In this document: piece by piece, positions 60,632 to 64,000 of the stretch
Layout of the letters: every line of letters begins with the position of its first letter
Numbering within the stretch: the first letter of the stretch is position 1
Assembly: GCA_030267565.1 (NCBI GenBank)
Contig: BRXU01000016.1
Coordinates: forward strand, 126,501 to 190,500
Direction: 5' to 3'
Length of the DNA stretch: 64,000 nucleotides
DNA from: Pleodorina starrii
Lineage: Eukaryota > Chlorophyta > Chlorophyceae > Chlamydomonadales > Volvocaceae
Translations under genes and position numbers: made by a program
The notes under the pieces: model-generated
Databases searched by the model: none
What the model was told of the DNA's origin: nothing
The model's input: the letters and a program-made list of their open reading frames with translations, nothing else

Positions 60632-62465
60632 CTTGGCCATGAACTCTCCCACATCGTGGTTCACGTCGTTGGGCTCATCCCGGACCTCCACACCGCTCCG
60701 CACCCCCGCCACGGGCAGCCGCTTGCCGCCGCCCTGGCCGCCGCCGGGACTGGCACCCGCGGCGCCGCCCTTCTTGCGGTGCTTGCCACCGCCGCTGCCG
60801 CCGGGGGAGGTGGGCGGGGAGGGCATCCAGCTGCGGCCGGGTGGGCGGGCGGGCGGGCCGGAGAGGGCGGTGGGGCGAGGAGGCTCAAGCGAGATGGGGG
60901 CCGGGGCGGGGCGGGGCGGTCTACCCCCGGCGGCCCCGGCCGCATTGTACTGCCTACCGGTAATGCCACTGGCCCACTGCGCTGTACACCGGTACCGCGC
61001 CCGCACCCCTGATGACCCTGCCCGCCGACCCTGCTTCCCCATCCATCCATCCATCAGGGTACCGGTACGTAGCCGCACGCAGTCCGTGTTCCTTCCTTTC
61101 CCTCCCTTCACTCACGCATCCATGACCTGTTTGAGGTGGTCGCCCTTGAGGGCCGGCTCCGGCCAGTCGCTGCTCGGGTCCAGCGCCTTGGAGTAGAACT
61201 CGTCCTTGCTGCGCTCCCGCGAGGCGGTGGCCTCATCGGTGGGGGGCTTGTGAGCCACCTCGCGGACCTGCTGGACAGCGTGTATGACGTGTATGACGTG
61301 TATGAACGAAGTGCGATATGTAGCAGAGGCGGATTATTAAGCAGCAGGGGCGGGGTGCGTGAAGGAGGAGGCGGAGGAGGAGGGGGGTGGAGGCGGCGGA
61401 GGCAAGAGGCGGAGGTTGTGTGATGGGTCAGGAGAAGTGACCCGTGGGTCGGTGGGCGTAGCGGTGAGGTGGCGGTGGCAGCGGCAGCGGCGGCGGCGGC
61501 GGCGGAGGGGACGGTCGCTGCGGCGGCGGATGTTTACGTGAGGAGGAGGATGCATGGCGATGAGCGGTGATCGATGGGCGGGGCGCGGAGGGGAAAGGAG
61601 GGCAGCGGCGCGCGGCGCGCGGGCGCCGGGCCGACAGCTTGCAATTGACGGCCCGCTGCCGGCGGCACCACTAAATGGAGAGCGGCGCGCGTGCGTGTGG
61701 CGCGCGTGACCATTTGCTTCGTCGTGAGATACACGCAATGATTGCGGAGGCGCACGTGGGTGTATGTCTTGGGCCGACAGATCAGGCCCGTGAAGCAAAA
61801 GCTCCGATTTCGAAACTGGAAATCGGCAGCGCAGCGCCGAAGGGCGGCTGCCTGCTTCCCTTCCGAACATCACGGCGTGCAATCCGCAAGAGAGCGCCGA
61901 GATCTGATAGCACCACAACCTATCTGAGCGCACGTGAGACCCAGACGCGCGCACATAATGTTGCCAATCGATTCTTGGGCTTGCTGAACGCCTGGTCAGC
62001 TAGATAGCCCGCCGGCCGGGCCGCCGCCGCCGCCGCTGCTGATGCTGCCGGCGGCGGGATCCCGCACCATACATAGCCAGGGAGCGATGGTAGATCGATG
62101 CTCGCAGTACCAGCGAGGTGCGGTGTGGTGCAATAAACTTTGGTTGGTCAGATGGATGGGTGCATCCCTCGGCGGTGGCAAGCAGAATGGCCGCCGGAAA
62201 GGTTTCTGTTCCACAAATAATATTTACCTTTGCGTCGCTGGCCTCGCGAATCTTCTCGTGCATCGTCATTCTGGTGTCGGAGAGGCCGCCCGAACGAAGC
62301 TGGCGCAGCTGCTGCTATATGAAATCCGGATCACCTCTTGCGCCGTGGCCGACCAGCAGATCAATTAATGATGGAGAGGAAACACCCACCTGCCTGCGCT
62401 TGGTGTAGGCGTGGTGCAGTCGTGCAGTGACGTTTTGCTGTTTCGGATAAATGCGGGGATGAAGG
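60632..62465 (-). CDS. Hypothetical protein, both ends unresolved
   Basis: Four minus-strand exons join in phase: 62390-62465, 62228-62311, 61116-61267 and 60632-60830. They read YPKQQNVTARLHHAYTKRRQ, then QLRQLRSGGLSDTRMTMHEK, EVAHKPPTDEATASRERSKD and DEFYSKALDPSSDWPEPALK. A Gly/Lys-rich stretch and EVRDEPNDVNHDVGEFMAK follow. The first two exons lack an upstream ATG, so either another 5' exon exists or translation starts at ATG 62269. The next 3' exon after 60632 (donor GTGTGT) is not identified. It is hydrophilic with a basic patch (KHRKKGG). I do not recognise the family. A TM terminal exon at 59212-59490 would make it a tail-anchored protein, which is inference only. Confidence 0.5.
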
Positions 62466-63189
62466 CTGAAGATTTGCGGAATGAAAAGGCCGGCGATGAC
62501 TCGGGCTCCTTGTACGACACCGCGACGAAGACTCCAGTTCCGTTCGCTGCGACGTAATATTTAAAAAGCCAGGACGACCCATAATCCACATTTCCGCGAA
62601 TCAGGCACAGAATTTGCTCGCTTGCATACAAACATACATACATACAATCGGCGCATTTATTCGTTGCGCATGTATTCTGCGCTCTCGGCAGAAACACCCT
62701 AGCAAGCTCTCGAGTCTCGCTAGTTCGTGACCCACATTGCGAAAAACGCGATCCCCTACACGCCAGGGCGGTCCCGCTCGAATCCCTCAACCCAAACCGC
62801 TTCTCCTCCAGTTACGAATCCACATCACAGTACTTGGCACACCTACCCTGCTTCCGCTTGGCGCGCCCAGTAGCCGTGTACCAGCCTCCAGTGTGTGCCT
62901 GCGTGCGAGCGACCCACGGGTCAGTTGCTTCACTTTGACCGCCGCTGGCGTCACAAACTGTCACCCTCGCTCCTGTTCATTGGGCGCATCCAACTCGCGT
63001 TAGTATTCTACATCACGCATGTTACATTACAGGCAATACGTTGAACTTCCCTAAATGTTCCTTTCCAGGAAACGTACGTCCAGCGCAACGCAACGCAACG
63101 CAACGCAACGCGGAACTACAACAAGCAGCGTCATCAACAACACCAGCAATCAGCTGCATTAGCTTGACGTCGCGCGGCGGGCCATCGGG
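62466..63189. other. Probable divergent promoter region
   Basis: Lies between the minus-strand gene ending (5') near 62465 and the plus-strand start at 63190. It holds a CATACATACATACA run (62632-62645), an AACGC pentamer array (63084-63112) and the palindrome GACCCACGGGTC (62911-62922). No TATA box is assigned. Confidence 0.45.
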
Positions 63190-63765
63190 ATGAGCAACGA
63201 TGACGCATGGGCAACCGCCACCAACGCGTTGTCAACGGTAACGCCAACGGTAACGGTAACGGCAATGGCGGCCGAGACAACCGGCTCCGCTGCAAGAGCC
63301 AAACACGCTTCCCACCCCGCCGCCGGCGAACCCGCCGCCGCCGAGGTGATAAGCACCGGCACCGGCATCCGCCGACGGTTCCAGCGCCCTGGCAGCAGCA
63401 CCACTCAACGCCAACTCGCACACGCGGCTGCGGAGCAGAAAACCGCACCGGCGCCGCCACCGGCGCCATCCCCATCCCCATCGTTGGCCCCAACATCCAA
63501 CAGTCGATTTGCTGAAGCACAGCAGCAGCAGCAGCAGCAACAACAACAACCGCAGCAGCAGCCGCAGCAGCCGCAGCGCCATCTGCCTCCGCCTCATCAC
63601 CACCAGCAGGATCACCCGCCGCAGCAACAGTCAGTGCTAGTGACCCACGGGTCGGTGGACGGCCCCCAGCGGGAGCAGCAACGCCTCGGGGTGGACACGT
63701 GCTGGGACGTGTCACTGGACGGCCTGTCGGTCATGTCGCTAGGCATCGTCGCCGCGCTCGTCCAG
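63190..63765 (+). CDS. First exon of a Gln/Pro-rich protein (3' part outside window)
   Basis: ATG at 63190 opens 192 codons ending at a GTAGGT donor after 63765. The stretch is Thr/Ala-rich, then PAPPPAPSPSPSLAP, then a poly-Gln tract (about 63521-63570) with PQQQPQQPQ. It ends in DTCWDVSLDGLSVMSLGIVA, which looks like the start of a folded or hydrophobic region. Such Gln/Ala-rich leaders are common in volvocine regulatory proteins, so function cannot be inferred. It carries one GACCCACGGGTC palindrome in frame (63642-63653, reading VTHGS). Confidence 0.5.
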
Positions 63766-63924
63766 GTAGGTACGGCATAGTCGGTGCACGGCGGCGAGTG
63801 ACTACTGCAGCACTACTGCCGCTGGCATGCATGCATGCATGTGTGTACAACTGTACATGTCCTGAGCCCTGCGCCGCGGCGCCTGCCCCCACCTACCCCA
63901 GCCTACCTCAACCAATCTGTTCAA

Positions 63925-63982
63925 CACACCCACTCCCCAAGTCCTCATGCGAGGGGACTTGGGGACTTGGGGAGTGGGTGTG
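63925..63982 (+). repeat. Intronic hairpin with 20-bp perfect arms
   Basis: Arms 63925-63944 (CACACCCACTCCCCAAGTCC) and 63963-63982 (its exact reverse complement) are separated by 18 bases. The right arm is preceded by a partial direct copy of GGACTTGGGG. It lies in the intron that begins at 63766. Confidence 0.9.
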
Positions 63983-64000
63983 ACACACTCATGTCTCCTA

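Overview
The window is nuclear DNA of a chlorophycean green alga, most likely a volvocine or other chlamydomonadalean. The evidence is GC-rich, intron-dense genes with short GT-AG introns, long Ala/Gly/Gln low-complexity inserts inside conserved proteins, a PPSPSPPPSP-type linker, TGTAA motifs downstream of several stop codons, and a nuclear COX2A gene. Splitting cox2 and moving it to the nucleus is known from this algal lineage. No bacterial or organellar gene organisation is seen. Exon models were built by hand from reading frame, splice consensus and phase; where a total length is given, all phases close.

Plus-strand block, 1-42270. It starts with a 5'-truncated molybdenum cofactor sulfurase (1-5795). 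Next come a secreted GDSL/SGNH hydrolase (7513-9414), a pair of small divergent ORFs of unknown nature (9515-10470), and a receptor-like protein kinase of about 1165 residues (12542-22406). These are followed by a leucine-rich-repeat protein of 485 residues with a lysine-rich tail (25714-31025), COX2A (32532-35822), and an MFSD4/NAGLT1-like MFS transporter of 872 residues (36900-42270).

Minus-strand block, 43801-62465. It holds a 443-residue protein I do not recognise (43801-48509), a gene-poor stretch that looks less GC-rich (48510-56738), a 103-residue hydrophilic protein built from a duplicated two-exon module (56739-58593), and a partly resolved gene (60632-62465). A plus-strand gene with a poly-Gln first exon starts at 63190 and runs off the window.

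The genes do not form a pathway; this is an ordinary gene-dense chromosomal segment. The unusual material is structural. A 56-bp-arm hairpin lies in the last COX2A intron. The 12-bp palindrome GACCC-RY-GGGTC occurs 13 times, in exons as well as spacers. A roughly 40-bp repeat occurs in opposite orientation in two places. A telomere-like TTGGGG array lies in an intron. The small duplicated-module protein and the 443-residue protein are the best candidates for undescribed biology.
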